From the NCBI GenBank assembly GCA_964058845.1, contig CAXKVR010000181.1:1-64000 (forward strand): a DNA stretch of 64,000 nt, read 5' to 3'. The notes below the pieces were generated by a model. The model was not told the origin of the DNA, ran no database searches, and was given only the letters and a program-made list of their open reading frames with translations. This document shows positions 34,560 to 47,129 of this stretch, piece after piece (position 1 is the first letter of the stretch; each line of letters starts with the position of its first letter). This stretch comes from Carex sylvatica. Lineage: Eukaryota > Streptophyta > Magnoliopsida > Poales > Cyperaceae. The translations under genes were made by a program, and so were the position numbers.

Positions 34560-35620
34560 CACTCTAAATTATTAATGACCAAATTACTCTTTTCATCTCT
34601 TCTTCTCCATTTTCTTCTCCTCCGCCTCCCTCTGCCTATTACTCGAAAGCTAATGTATTTCGCTCTCACTATTGTACCGCCTACTTCTAAAGCTAATGTC
34701 TCCTATACCACCTAGACCGGCACTGGCTGTGTCGGCATGTCATTCTGCTTTGCGATTTTCAAAATAAACTCGGTTAACACTACGCAAACAGTGTCGTTGG
34801 TGAAGAGTGCACTTGAGAAAGCTGATACGAGACAAACGCAAAACAACAGGTCTTTACCACCTCGACTTTTCCATGCAAGGAGCTTTCCTAGATACTTGAA
34901 CATGTCGACTCGTTCAAGAAAGACACAACCATGGTGCCAAACAAAAGGCCCAGAATTGGGAGATCAATAGCAGCATATGCATCTTCAGGTGAAATTACAT
35001 GAAAAATTACCATGAGCATTGCCTCTAAAAGAGAACCAGCAGTTCGACCAATTGGGAGAAAAAGGAACTGCTGGGAAGACAGCCAACATCCAAAAAATAC
35101 CAAAAGCAATTGAACCAAGAGCTACTTTGATTGGTGGTGTCAAAGTCATTTTGTGCAATTTGTATGGTGGAAACTATAATATTTAGAACTTTAAATATTT
35201 GGGATAAGAAGAAGAAGAATGTATCTACAACTATGAAGAATCAAATAATGATTTGACACGATGTAGCACGTAGAGAAGAGTTCTGAAAGAGTTGAATTGG
35301 ATAATAACGGAAAGGGTCACACAAAGAAAATTGGAATGAGAAATAGAGAATTGAAAATAGAAATCTTTATTCAAGTTAATGATTTCTGCTTTCCACTTGA
35401 GAAAGAAGAATCAAGCACTCCTTAGCAGCTCCTGAAGAAGGAAAACAAAATGCTACTCTGTTTCTTAATGTATTCCAAGCAAGCTTTAGAGTTTTGTCAA
35501 TACAGTATAGAAATTAAGGCACGGGACAGAACCACCAGGGAGGCGGAGGAGAAGAAGAAAACAAAGAAGAAGATATGGGGGGGTAATTTGGTCATTAATA
35601 ATTTAGAGTGGCAAAATTTT
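34560..35620. repeat. Inverted repeat boxing the LSI2 fragment
   Basis: GCACTCTAAATTATTAATGA plus CCAAATTACT (about 34558-34590) and its reverse complement near 35583-35615 face each other. Both are followed inward by a TCTTCTTCTCCTCCGCCTCC-like block (about 34595-34632, and 35535-35570 on the other strand). Arms of about 70-80 bp surround about 0.9 kb that contains the LSI2 pseudogene. No target-site duplication was found at the arm ends. Confidence 0.55.
34712..35149 (-). pseudogene. LSI2-like silicon/anion efflux transporter, N-terminal fragment
   Basis: From ATG 35149 the minus strand reads [19 protein letters not shown], then (new frame) [36 protein letters not shown], then (another frame) [20 protein letters not shown] and SSALFTNDTVCVVLTEFIL. 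These are consecutive parts of the LSI2 N-terminus (ArsB/NhaD-type permease, which exports silicic acid from root cells). Two single-base frameshifts (T-run near 35055; near 34910-34925) break it. Homology stops after KQNDMPTQP, with about two thirds of the protein absent. Inverted repeats flank it, so it may be a captured fragment. Dead as a transporter. Confidence 0.8.
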
Positions 35621-38600
35621 GAATTTTCTAAGTTTAAAGTGCATTTTGATGAATTTTAATTTTGGAGTGGCATTTTTCTAATTTAAAGGTTTTGGAGTGG
35701 CAAATAACCAATTTCCCCTTTATTATAACATTTCCCTGTTAATTTGGTACAGCCTTGAACTAAATGAATAAATAAATAAAAAATAATGATATCAAAGCAA
35801 AGCATCTTAATTTCCTTAAAATTAGGAAAATGACAGATAACAGACTTGACTAGCAAATTCCACGACAGAATTCAGATTCATGATACATATATAATGTACA
35901 TGGAGGAAAATTTTATAATAATGAAAGTTTTTTCTTTCATAATTTTTTATTTTTTATTGAGAGGTAACACTTGATAATGATTATTTTTAAATCTTGGCAA
36001 TAGTTATTCAATCAATTTAAATAAAGTTGCTAATTAAATAGTTAAATTTATAGGTAATTAATGTGTATTGACATATTGATAATTAGTTGCAGCGAATTAT
36101 TTGCATTAATTTGTTTTGACAATAGTTTTTTGCAGGGATATATATACATATTTATTAGTATTGGACATTAGAAGAAATATATCAGAAAATATTTGTAGGG
36201 ATTCATATAATAAAACTTACAACAATAATATAATAAAATAAGTTATCATAAAAATGTTATTAAACATATTCTCTGGAAATAAAATTATCTCAATAGATTG
36301 TTTCTTAGGAAAACGTTGAAGCCAAAATACTTTTTGAAACAAAATAACAAAATTGAATGACCATCAGAAAAAAAGATCATAAAATTCCAAAAAAGATGAC
36401 AAAATAAAGTCAACTTAATTTAAACATATATAAAAATATATACATGTTTGATGGATTAACGGAGACCTAAACTTGTTATTTTATTATTTTGGCCTTAAGC
36501 AAATAACGTGATATATACAAGTGGATGTGAATAATGTGAAAGATGAATTTGACTTTTGCCATGCAATTGTGATTGTGGTACAATTGGAAATAATTTAAGG
36601 ACTATAGTCTTTTTCTAGTTCTTTCCTTGAAAATGATGTTTTACCAGTATAATTGTAATGCCCATATCCATTTGCTATATTTTGCCTGATAGCAGAAACC
36701 TACTATTTATAATATAAACTGCGCGGTCAACAATTAATAAATTACTCAGTTATTTTGTCGTTTACAATTTATTGAAATATTTAACCTGAAACCACTATTA
36801 AATTTGGGTTGATTTCAAATACATGTTACATATAATCTTTTCATCAACTAATTTAAAACTATAATAAAATCATCCTATAGAACCGATCGAGATATGGAAG
36901 TTTTGTGGGTTACAAAAAAAAATGAATTACCACAAAACAACCCCAAGTCCTCCGATCGAGTCATGTCTCAGGACTCAGCAATGGAGTAGGGAGCGCTCCA
37001 ATAGGTATCAAATCAAATTTAGTTTAATATCTGATCATGGTCGAGAGTTGTGCGCACTTGATCCACATCAAGGATAAAATGAGTATTTTATATTAACTTA
37101 AATGAGTTGTATTGGAAAAAAATCAATAAATTAGATAAATTTGTGAGATTTTAAAATTTATAAGAGTAAATATGATATTATGATTTTTAGAGGGAGAAAT
37201 ACTTAATTTTGAGATTTTTGAGAGGTTTATTCATGAAATTTGCACACAAAAAAGGAAAATAAAACATGACAAGTGCACCTTCAAAAGCTCACATATTTTT
37301 GAAAAAAGTGTACATTGATTGACATTTGATTTTTCCATCATAGAGTAGGGGGGCAAATAATATATAGCTAAACGGATTGCACACTAGAAATTAAACAGGT
37401 ACTGTACATATTGGATGATCTCTGCCACAAACTTCCAATACAAGGAATACAAAAATTTGTAATTCTTTAAATTTTTGCTGTTGCATTTCTTGGTAGCCTC
37501 ATTTTAGTTTTAAATTGATGCTATCCTAGTACAGTACACCTATCGGAACGTCTTCGTAAGTGAAGGAATCGGAAATGAAAATGGATTTGATGACAAAATC
37601 GTGATCGAAACGAAAAAGAGGCACGCGAGAGTTGAATTAAATCAGTGCGATTTGAAGAAGACGAAATCACGCTGCGAAATTGCCTCAAAATTTGATAGTA
37701 TTTGACGCGATTTGTACGGACCACTGTGAAGGCTCCTAACCTTGTTCTTCCTTCTTTTTTGTTGGCCTTCTGTTGGTAGTTTCGCCTCTACAGTGAGTAA
37801 TTTCGTTTGTTTTCTCTTCCGATAAATGGAGTTTGGACTGCGAGACACTCTTTGTTTTCTCTTTTTTTTTTACCTTTAATGCTGTAAGGGTTAACCCTAA
37901 ATGGGTGGCATAAGAAGTAAATAGAGATAAATGTTAGGATTTTTTTGAAACCTGTACTAAATTCTTCTCGATCTAGTTTTTATTGTGATAAAAAAAATTC
38001 AATTCTAAATCAATCCTACTAAAATCAAATCTATTTAACTCTATTGAATTCTTGCAAAGATTGTTTCCAATCAGTATATACATAAAACCACAAATCATAT
38101 AGAATCTATTAAGTTCTCCAAATAAATACATCCTAATTTTACAGGACACCAGCTGATAGGCACTGGAATGCCAGTCAGGTCTTGTAATTTTATTATTCTT
38201 AAGCCGGGAACTAGTCTTTAATTTTGCGACAAAAGATAATAATTTATGCATGGAATGTTACAGGTTCGAAATTCAGATGAAAGTTCTCTTGTGATTCTGT
38301 GAATATTAGACAATTAATTGGGTTACTTGATCTGTAATCTTTTCTTAAAAAAAAAAAAAAAAAAATTGTTCCTTAAAGCTGACATAGTGCATCACATACC
38401 ATGCATGCTCACTTAAATCAAGAAATGTCATCTTAGTTTGGGAATTGGAAACTAACACACTTGTTTAATTGTCATCTAATGCATGTGAGTACATCCAGAA
38501 ATGGATTCATTGAGCATCAGTCTTGTTGTTCATTCCTTTTTTTCCTGTTACAACTTTTCAAGTCTGATACCATACTCTCCAATGAAACATCTACAATTTT

Positions 38601-39528
38601 TGTTTTTGTTTTGCAGTAATGTATCCTTGATTTATAATTATTGTTAAGATTACCAAGTTTAAATTAACAAATGTCAATGGGATCCCTTCATTCCAGATTA
38701 AACGTCTCAAATATAGAATTTCATATATATGTACCTAAAAGGAAAATGAGCAGAAGGTTAATTAAAGTATGGACAACTAGTATATAAGAAATATCTACAA
38801 TAAGAGCAGCCGCCAACCCTTCCTCTTCACCTTTCACTCCTCCATTCTACCCCTTCCATCTAGAATCTAGGCTTCATCTCCAACAGCAATATCTTTCCTT
38901 CTTTCTCGGCTCTATCTCTTAAAGCAGAGAGGAGGATGAGGGAGAGGGGAGGAAGCCGAACTGAGCGAAGTTGAGAATGCGGTATCATTGGAGTTCACAG
39001 CGAGCGTTGAGTCCTCATCTCGATCGGAACTCGACAATGAATAGATCCAGTTGTCGGAGCGCAGTGGTGGTCGCAAGAGCAGATTCAGTTGTGGAGCGAG
39101 ATGAAAATTAAGGTATTGGAGTGATTATGAGTGTATATATAGAAGTATGATTAATTAGAAGAGTAAATCTAGGAATTTAGAGGGTGATTTGAGTAATTTT
39201 GAAAATTTCGTGAAAATAAAGAAGAAGAGATTTAGAAATTGAAGTCACTTAACTTATTGAAAATACATTTTTTATTGATCGAATTGTTAGTAGATATTAA
39301 AATCACTAGCTTTCAAATAAATATATGCACAATGTATCAATATAATAATACACATATACGGTCCTTTTTAAGATCAACGGAGAAAAATCTACTCATAATT
39401 CCTCAACAATGCACAAGGAACATTTTTGTAATTAAAGAGCACGTACGTAGGGGTTATATTTTATCTAACGTAGGGGTTGTTTGCAAATTATTAATTTATA
39501 GAGATTATTTCAAAAAGTAAAAAAAAAA
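35621..39528. other. Long AT-rich stretch without recognisable genes
   Basis: About 3.9 kb with no exon chain or domain I can name. A GC-richer patch at 37520-37850 and another at 38800-39110 contain short open frames of Ser/Arg-rich text without family features; the first could be a leader or decayed gene. No transposon termini were seen. Confidence 0.4.
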
Positions 39529-39826
39529 AACGGATTACATTTGAATTCGGATCCCCTACAATAACTCAAATTTTGAGATTGGATCTGTACGTACTGTCCG
39601 ATCTGCTCTAGCACAAATATTGAAGGAACTTCATGCACTCCACTTTGAACTGAATTGATCCGGATTCTAATCGAACAATGCTTACCACAACACAAAATTT
39701 TGATTAATTTAGGGGAACAGAAACATTAGATCTTGTGAACTAAATAGCAATAACGGCCTAAATATATAAATTCTGGGCTTTAGTAGGCCAAGTGTCAGCC
39801 CAATGGCCCACTAGTCAGCCACAAAT
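39529..39826. repeat. Promoter-like segment repeated at 49.46-49.69 kb
   Basis: CCCCTACAATAACTCAAA, ATAACGGCCTAAATATATAA, TTCTGGGCTT and the row of GGCCCA/AGCCCA motifs recur in the same order directly upstream of the small plastid-like gene at 49731. Here no gene follows; a LINE lies next to it instead. Confidence 0.65.
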
Positions 39827-39900
39827 AAGTAAATACAAAAAAGGGAAAAAAATTTGAAGTATAGTTATTATCAATCAAAATATCTGCAAAAATACCCAAG

Positions 39901-42553
39901 TTTTTTTTTTTTTTTTTTTTAAGGTTAATGGATTACCGTTAACAGATATATTGATAAAAAAGTATAGTTACAAGGTAATTACATACATCTTCCTCTTCGT
40001 AACTCTCCTCAACTGTACATGTAAATATTTATTTAAATCTAGCCATTATCTAGCCAATTCTCTATCTCCAAAGCAGTATCGTTTATCAGCTGTTCCAGTG
40101 TTTTGCGCTTATTAGAGAAAAGCCTTCTATTTTCCTCTCTCCACAGCGCCCATGCACTTGCCGCCCAAATTACATCCCAATTTTTTCTCCTCTCTGGAGA
40201 GAGCTGGTTTCCAGTCCGAGTCCAAGAATCTCTGATGTTATCACCACCCCCTGAATTTATATTGTGATGTGCTTGCAGACCTCTCCAAAATCTGACTGAG
40301 AAGGAGCAAGTCCACATAAGGTGATCTATGGTTTCTATGGTGCTCATTGTGCACAAATGACAACCTGTCTGAACAGCGCATCCTCTATAGATGAGCACCT
40401 GTTGTGTGAGAATTTTGTTATCTAGTAGTAGCCATATGAAGATACGTATCTTCATTGGAACCTTGATTCTCCACAATCTTTAGTGGTTGATTGCTATTAC
40501 ACCCGTGTTATGCATTAACCCATAAGCTGATGCACATGTGAACGTCCCGTCGGTGTCCACCTCCATTTCTTAACCCCCTTCCAATTTGATTGAGACAGTA
40601 ATAAACGGCCTTAACTTTGCCAAATCTTTCATAAAGAAGGAGTCCTCTATTCCCCTTTGATCTAACTGTTCCGCGGTCGTGATGCCTCGTAATGACTGCA
40701 TTGTTTTAGGCTATAATCCTCCCTCAGCACTCTTGATGGCCCATATCCATCTACTCAATAGTGCATTATTCTGACATGACAAATTGATTATACCCAGGCC
40801 CCCATTTAATTTTAGTGTACAAACTCTTTCTCAGTTAACCATGCAGTTGATACCTTTACATGAGTCGTTTCCTTTCCACAGGAAATTCCTTCTCATTTTG
40901 TCCACATGCTTGATGACTCTGACCGGCAGTTTGAATGCCTGCATGTAATGCAGCGGCATTGCCGATAGTACCGCCTTTACCAGAGTTATTCTACCGCCAT
41001 AGGATAGGAAGTTCGATGTCCATCCTTGGATCCTGCTCTGGATCGTGTCCAACATTGGTTGAAAATCGACCTTTCGGGGCTTCCTTATTGATAAGGGTAG
41101 ACCCAGGTAGGTGCTCGGTAGTGTGGTCTTTGGCGAAGATAGAATGGATTGTACTACTCGTACGCAATTCTGTGGGATTGCTACTGGGACAAATTTGCTT
41201 TTTTCCCTGTTTATTTTGAGCCCGTCAATTCTGTGTATATGCCGAGAACATGTATAATTATTTTCATGGTGGTTGGGTTTGCCTCACATATAATTAGAGT
41301 GTCATCTGCATATTGGATGACCTGTGGCGGGATGCATGCCGGTTGTGGATGAATTGCCCCCATATTTTGAATAAAAGTATTTAGACAGTTCGCCACCAGG
41401 ATGAAAAGCATTGGTGATAGCGGATCACCCTGTCGCAACCCCCTTTTGTGTTTGAAAAACCTGGTCTTAGTACCATTTACCCTGATTGATGAAGTAGAAG
41501 ATTGTAGAACAGCCAGCACTGCAGAGGTCCACCTTGGTGGAAAATCCTTCTCAATTAGTAAATTCACTAGGAAACACCAGTTTCCCGTGTCAAACACCTT
41601 TTCAAAGTCCACCTTATATAGGATTGAGGGCAGCTTCTTTTTCTCTAGGTAAGTCAAGATTTCTCTTGCACTCAAGAAGAATTCTGTGAGTGATCTACCT
41701 TTAATGAATGCCATATGATTTTCTGAAATCAACCCTGGTAGGTGAGATTGCAATTTGTTGGCCAAGATTTTTGTGATCAGTTTTGCAATTGTGTTTATTA
41801 CACTGATCGGTCTATAGTCCGATACTTGCTCTGGGTTTGCTTTCTTCGTTACGAGGATAATTGCTGCCTTGTTTAGCGCACCCAGGTGTGCCCTGTCATG
41901 CCAGAAATGTGTTATTAGTTCTGTGATGTCTTCTTTAACTATCGACCAGAACGACTGATAAAATTCGATTGGTAGGCCATCAGGTCCGCTGGCCTTTCCT
42001 TTTGGCATTTGTCGGATAGCCTGTAGCACCTCCTGTTCTGTAATCGGTGAATCCAGTGTTCTTAGTTCCATCTCCTGTGACCGTCCAACTTTCCCGTAAA
42101 GGTTGAATGGACGATGTTGGTCACCGCCACGCCCCATAATATTCTTAAAATACCTACGTAAGTAACTGTGCATCTGTGGGTGTGTGACCTGGCTTCCCTC
42201 CTCCGAAATTAGTGTTTCGATGGAATTAATATTCTTGCGGCCATTAGCCACGGCGTGCAAATATTTGGTATTCTTATCTCCCAACCTCAGCCATGTAATA
42301 CTGATCTCTGCTTCCATTTCTGTTCTTTTTCCCCGGCCAGCCTGAAAATATGCTGTCTCAAACTTATTCTGAGTCCGAACTCAATCGAGTTTAGTTCTCT
42401 TGATTCCTCCGCTCTGTCCAGCCTCTGCAGTACCCATTTAGATCTTGTTAAAAAATTCTCTCTTTTCGCGAATTTGGTCTGTGCCCATATTCTCTACTCT
42501 CGCAGGACCCTTTTAATTTTCCTCTGTACCCGGATAACCGGATTTACTTCAGC
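39901..42553 (-). mobile_element. 5'-truncated LINE (non-LTR retrotransposon) with TSD and poly(A)
   Basis: The minus strand carries reverse transcriptase text (42317-41211: GKASGPDGLPIEFYQSFW, VSDYRPISVINTIAKLI, GLRQGDPLSPMLFIL, YADDT active site). After stops come GWTSNFLSYGGRITLVKAVL and a zinc-binding zf-RVT domain (40476-40039: VPMKIRIFIWLLLDNKILT, CHLC, then H and C). The endonuclease is missing. A 20-base T run at 39901-39920 is the poly(A) tail on the other strand. AATACCCAAG at 39891-39900 and 42554-42563 is the target-site duplication. Several stops (near 41211, 40830, 40670 and 40480) show it is dead. Confidence 0.93.
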
Positions 42554-42922
42554 AATACCCAAGTTGTTAAGAACTTGTACTCTATGAATACTCACTTATT
42601 CTTGTCAAAAATGCCCAAATTGTTTATGATATTCTGTTCAAAATAATTTTTAATCGATCGACCTTTTATACAATTTGGCCATTAATTCCTCGAAGTCACA
42701 ATTATTTTTTCTGAATGATCACATGGCTACAATATTATATAAGCACGAGTAAGAGTGCTTGACAGTTGGGCAAGAGATTAAATTAATTAATTAGCACATA
42801 AAATATGTCGGAAAAGATTACCGACAGATTTTAGATCGGAAACGTGGCCACCGTATTATCTGGGATTCAATTCGAAATAAATAAGCATCTCAGAAATTAA
42901 AAAATTAGCATACATCAATTGG

Positions 42923-43555
42923 TAGGGGTGCCAATGTCACTTTTTTATTTATATACATGATCCGTACTGTAATTGATAAGACGGATACGGATAAAATTTT
43001 ATTTTTTTAAATTTATCGGATACGGATACGGATCAAAAAAAAATTGTTATCTAATTAAACAGGTCAAGATACAAGTAAAGTCTATTTTATACCCGTTATC
43101 TGATTAGGTAATTATAAAAAAAAAGATTATATATATTTTATATATTAATAAGTATTGAAAAGAGTACTTAATATTTGAACAAATAATTATACACGTACAT
43201 GTTGTACAAGCGTTGGAACTAATTTCATTTGTATTCACATCAAATCCTAGCCTTTTATGAATGAAACAAGATACCAACATACCACTTTATTTAATAAATA
43301 ATAAAAATAATTATTATATTAGTATTATCTTTTATTTATATGTTGTCGTTTCGTAATCTGATAACCATAACGGTTAAGAGTAAGATACGAATAAAATAAT
43401 TTGTAGTGAATAAAGAGAAGATATAGATAAAGATAATTTGTAATGAGTACAGATATTAAAATAGTTTCACCTGATTCTTACCGTATGTGTTGAACTCGAT
43501 TCTTACCGTATGTGTTGACCCCGATTCTTACCATATGTGTTGACTGACACCCCTA
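42923..43555. mobile_element. hAT-like non-autonomous element with a 25-bp tandem triplet
   Basis: Ends TAGGGGTGCCAATGTCA and TGACTGACACCCCTA are hAT-like inverted repeats. The flanks TCAATTGG/TTCAATGT are too different to be a firm TSD. GGATACGGATA-type subterminal repeats are present at the left. Near the right end the unit GATTCTTACCGTATGTGTTGA repeats three times with a 25-bp period (43473-43545). Confidence 0.6.
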
Positions 43556-43625
43556 TTCAATGTGTAGCCCACTGGGCCCCAGCCAAGCTCATATTTATCT
43601 ATAGAAGGTACTATCTTGCACAGTT

Positions 43626-44795
43626 GGATATATACCGAAATTTTTATAAATATCCAAAGAAATAATGAAATTACGGAATCTATCTCGGTTTGGAATGAAT
43701 TTTCAAATCTACCCAATCCGATTACCTAATAACCGGAATATACCCTTCTTTCTGGTCACCCAATTCCCGAATTTATTATTTTGGTCCGGTTAATGTTGTG
43801 CCGGAAAGAATTGAAATTCACAAGGTCTGGTTGATGGTGTACCGGATTTGTAGATTTTTTTTTTTTAAAACAGAAATTTAATTTTTTATTTTTTTATATT
43901 AAAATATTAGAAATCTTGAATATATTTCTTTGAAAATAGATGAAATACAATATAATTTTATTTATTAGAAATACTGCAACAAATAATCCGGATCAATATT
44001 TTTCAAGCCGGATTTTTCGCGGCTGTAAGAAAAATTAATATATTTCTTTATGTGTTATTGAAAAAAAATAAAAATGCTTAGATTCTGAGTTATTAATCCC
44101 GGTTCAAAAGTCACTCCTAGGTAAATCCATAAAATATTGTCATGCTTCTAGTGCATTTAATTTATAAAGAGTTGTATCTATTTTTGAAAAAAAACAAAAA
44201 CTTTTAGTTATTTAATGTTTGTTATTCAAAAAGAATTCTCAAAATAGATACAACTTTTATAAATTAAATGTGCTAAAAGGATCACAATATTTTCTGGATT
44301 ACCTAGAAGTCACTTTTGAACCGAGATCAATAACTCATAATTTAAGCATTTTTATTTTTTTCAATAACACATAAAGAAATATATTAATTTTTCTTATAGC
44401 TGCAAAAAATCCGGCCTGAAAAATATTGATTCGGGTTATTTGTTGCAGTCTTTCTAATAAATAAAATTATATTGTATTTCATCTATTTTTAAATAAATAT
44501 ATTCAATATTTCTAATATTTTAATATGAAAAAATAAAAAAATAAAAAAATTTCTATTTAAAAAGAAGAAGAAGCAAAATCTCCAAATTTCAAGACCATGT
44601 GAATTTCAATTCTTTCCGGTACACTATTAATCGGATCAAAATAATAAATTCGGAAATTAGGTGATCAGAAAGAAGGGCCTATTCCGGTTTTGGGTAACCG
44701 GATATGGTAGATTTCAAAATTCATTTCAAATCAGGGTAGATTCCGTAATTAAATTATTTTTTTTGAATATTTATAAAAATTTCGTGGATATATAT
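43626..44795. repeat. Foldback of about 1.17 kb with arms of about 550 bp
   Basis: From 43626 (GGATATATACCGAAATTTTT) to 44795 the two halves are reverse complements almost end to end, centred near 44212. Matching blocks include ATTGAAATTCAC with GTGAATTTCAAT, CCGAATTTATTATTTTG with CAAAATAATAAATTCGG, and ATATATTTCTTTATGTGTTAT with its complement. Many point differences show age. No coding text. It ends about 140 bp before the strictosidine-synthase-like ATG. A transcript would fold into a long hairpin. Confidence 0.8.
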
Positions 44796-44932
44796 ATACC
44801 ATTCTAAACCAAATTAAAAAAGGGAAAAGCAACAAGGCCTCAACTTTATATAAAAACCTACAAGTTCAAGACAAAAGAAGATGTCAATCAACATCATTCA
44901 AAGTAAAAACTAAACTCTTCCTCAAACAATAT

Positions 44933-47120
44933 ATGAAACCAAGGTACTTATCTTTCATTGCTGTTTTTGTTGCTCTTATTCCTTTGAGTGTGGGTTATAA
45001 GACAAAGACCATTGAAGAATGCATCATCGAGCTGCAGCTCCACAACGGGTTTGGTCCTGAGAGCATATCCTTTGATCTCGATTTGGGCACGGGCCAAATA
45101 CGGGGGTGTCTAATGGAAGAATCCTAAAGTGGCTAGGGGTTGAACTTGGTTGGAAGGAGTTCGCCTACAACTCGATGCATCGGTACGCAATCCTCATAAG
45201 AGGAAAATAAATAATTACGCTATTATTTATGTTAGTTATGAAATTTCATATTTAATTTGCACCGAAAAATCTCTGCTCTTTAAATCCAGCATTGTTAATG
45301 AGCTCTGAAAATTGGAACCGATAAGTTGGCTTTGAAATTAGAATCGGATAAATTGGTAGGAAGCAACTCGGACTTATATAATCCCTAAAAGTCTCAAAAT
45401 AGTCCAAGCTCTCCAAATCAATCGCTCAATGCCAAAGAAAAATAGTGTTAGTAGTTCATTTTTTTCACATCACAGTGAAACAGATTGCGAGGGCGAAACC
45501 AGTGAGATGACGGAGAGCAAGTGCGGTAGACCGTTGGGTTTGCAATTCCACAATGCCACTGGAAATTTGTTCATAGCAGATGCTTCCCATAGCTCACTGG
45601 TAGTGGGACCAGAAGGATGTCTGGTGAAAGTTTTGGCAACAAAGGCAGGAGGAGTTCCATTTAAATTTACTAATGGGTTAGCTGTGGATCAAGAAACAGG
45701 TGTTGTTTATTTCACTGATAGCAGCAACCACTTCACTAGAAGGTAGACATACTTGTTTTACAATTTTTTTAATTGTTAAAAGTAAAAATATAAAATAGAT
45801 CAGATCAAATCATCCAATTATTTATATATTCACATAAAATTTTTTTATTCAGATTTTGAACATTTGTCACTAAACTAAATGCTGGTTCTTATGTCAGCAA
45901 AATTTTATATTATTTTTTTTCTTCATTAATTCCATTGATGGACAATGGTTTGCTACATTTGAGCCATTAAAAAAAACCAAATTAATTGTTCGATCATATA
46001 GTTTACCTATTTAATTACAATCATGATTAGAGAAAATCGCAAACAATAGAAACCGAACAATTAATTCGGTCCTATGATACTCAAACCTTTCTTTAGTGTG
46101 CATATTATGTTAATAAAAGTGATCAAACAAAGGGATTTGGTCTCATGAATAACAATGGAATAGTATCTGTGAGGATAAAAAATAATTATCCGTGAGGGTA
46201 TACCGATAAAAATGTGATTTCTTTATTAATTAGCAATGACAGCATCCGCAAGGATGTACTGACAAAATTTCTTGAGGATAATGTCACATTCTTGTAGCGA
46301 CCCTTTGGTTCCTGTTCAAAGGGATACAAATATCCAACCAATAATTTGACCCTTTCGTCGCTAAAAGTACCGTCACTAATAGAAAAAACACGTTTATATT
46401 TTTCCAATTCTAAAACTATAAGTAGGTTAACCTTCTATAAATTCTAAAACTATATATACTACAAAATTAAACAAGTAACAATAAGTTATAATAATAAAAG
46501 ATATTTTTGTTTCAAATTTTCAATATTGATAATGAGAATGAAACTGAAAGCTCCTTTTGTTTTTCCAATTAATGCTCTGTCTTTAAGATGCAATGGCTGA
46601 TCCTTACTGAAACTAAAATCTCAATCTGACATGTAATGTATACATACAGGAACCATCATGACATGACCACTTCGAATGACACGACTGGAAGGCTGATGAA
46701 GTACGATCGAAGGACCGAAAAACTCGCCATCCTAAAAAGCCGTCTAATGTACCCGAACGGAGTAGTAGTGAGCCATGATGGCCCACACCTCCTGATCGCA
46801 CAAACCTCCTTGTGCCAGATCCATAAATACTGGATCAAGGGCCCCAAAATGGGTAGCTACTAGCACTTTGTCGATCTACCAGGTTACCCAGATAACATAA
46901 AAAGAAACCCAAGAGGGGAATACTGTGTTGCTATGGCATCGACAAGCTCGATGACCCAGCCGGCACTGTACCAGTGGCATTTAGGTTAAATCAGGAGGGC
47001 ATGATTTTGGAGGCTTTGAATGGAGATGACAGTACTTTGATCAGTGAGGTTAGTGAGATAGATGGTTCTCTTTGGATTGGTTCTGTGATTAATCCATTTG
47101 TTAGAGTCTGCAAGTCATAA
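44933..47120 (+). pseudogene. Strictosidine-synthase-like protein (SSL), decayed
   Basis: Exon 1 (44933 to about 45181) starts with a signal-peptide-like MKPRYLSFIAVFVALIPL and then GFGPESISFDLDLGTG. One frame later it reads GVSNGRILKWLGVELGWKEF, so a frameshift lies near 45090-45100. Exon 2 (about 45470-45741) reads ESKCGRPLGLQFHNATGNLF, VVGPEGCLVKVLATKAGGVP, then TNGLAVDQETGVVYFTDSS. Exon 3 (46651-47120) reads RLMKYDRRTEKLAILKSRLM, YPNGVVVSHDGPHLLIAQ, a TAG at 46861-46863, YPDNIKRNPRGEY, another frame shift, and EIDGSLWIGSVINPF before the final TAA. The family has a six-bladed beta-propeller, enters the secretory pathway, and in plants includes alkaloid-forming strictosidine synthase and many relatives of unknown function. 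At least two frameshifts and one stop mean no full protein. Confidence 0.85.
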
Positions 47121-47129
47121 TTTGATAAA

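Noticed and set aside
35450..35659. Lys/Glu-rich 69-aa frame
   Set aside because: It reads through the inverted-repeat arm (GGCGGAGGAGAAGAAG) that boxes the LSI2 fragment.
43473..43545. Three 25-bp repeats that might suggest a CRISPR-like array
   Set aside because: Tandem without spacers, in plant nuclear DNA, at the end of a hAT-like element.
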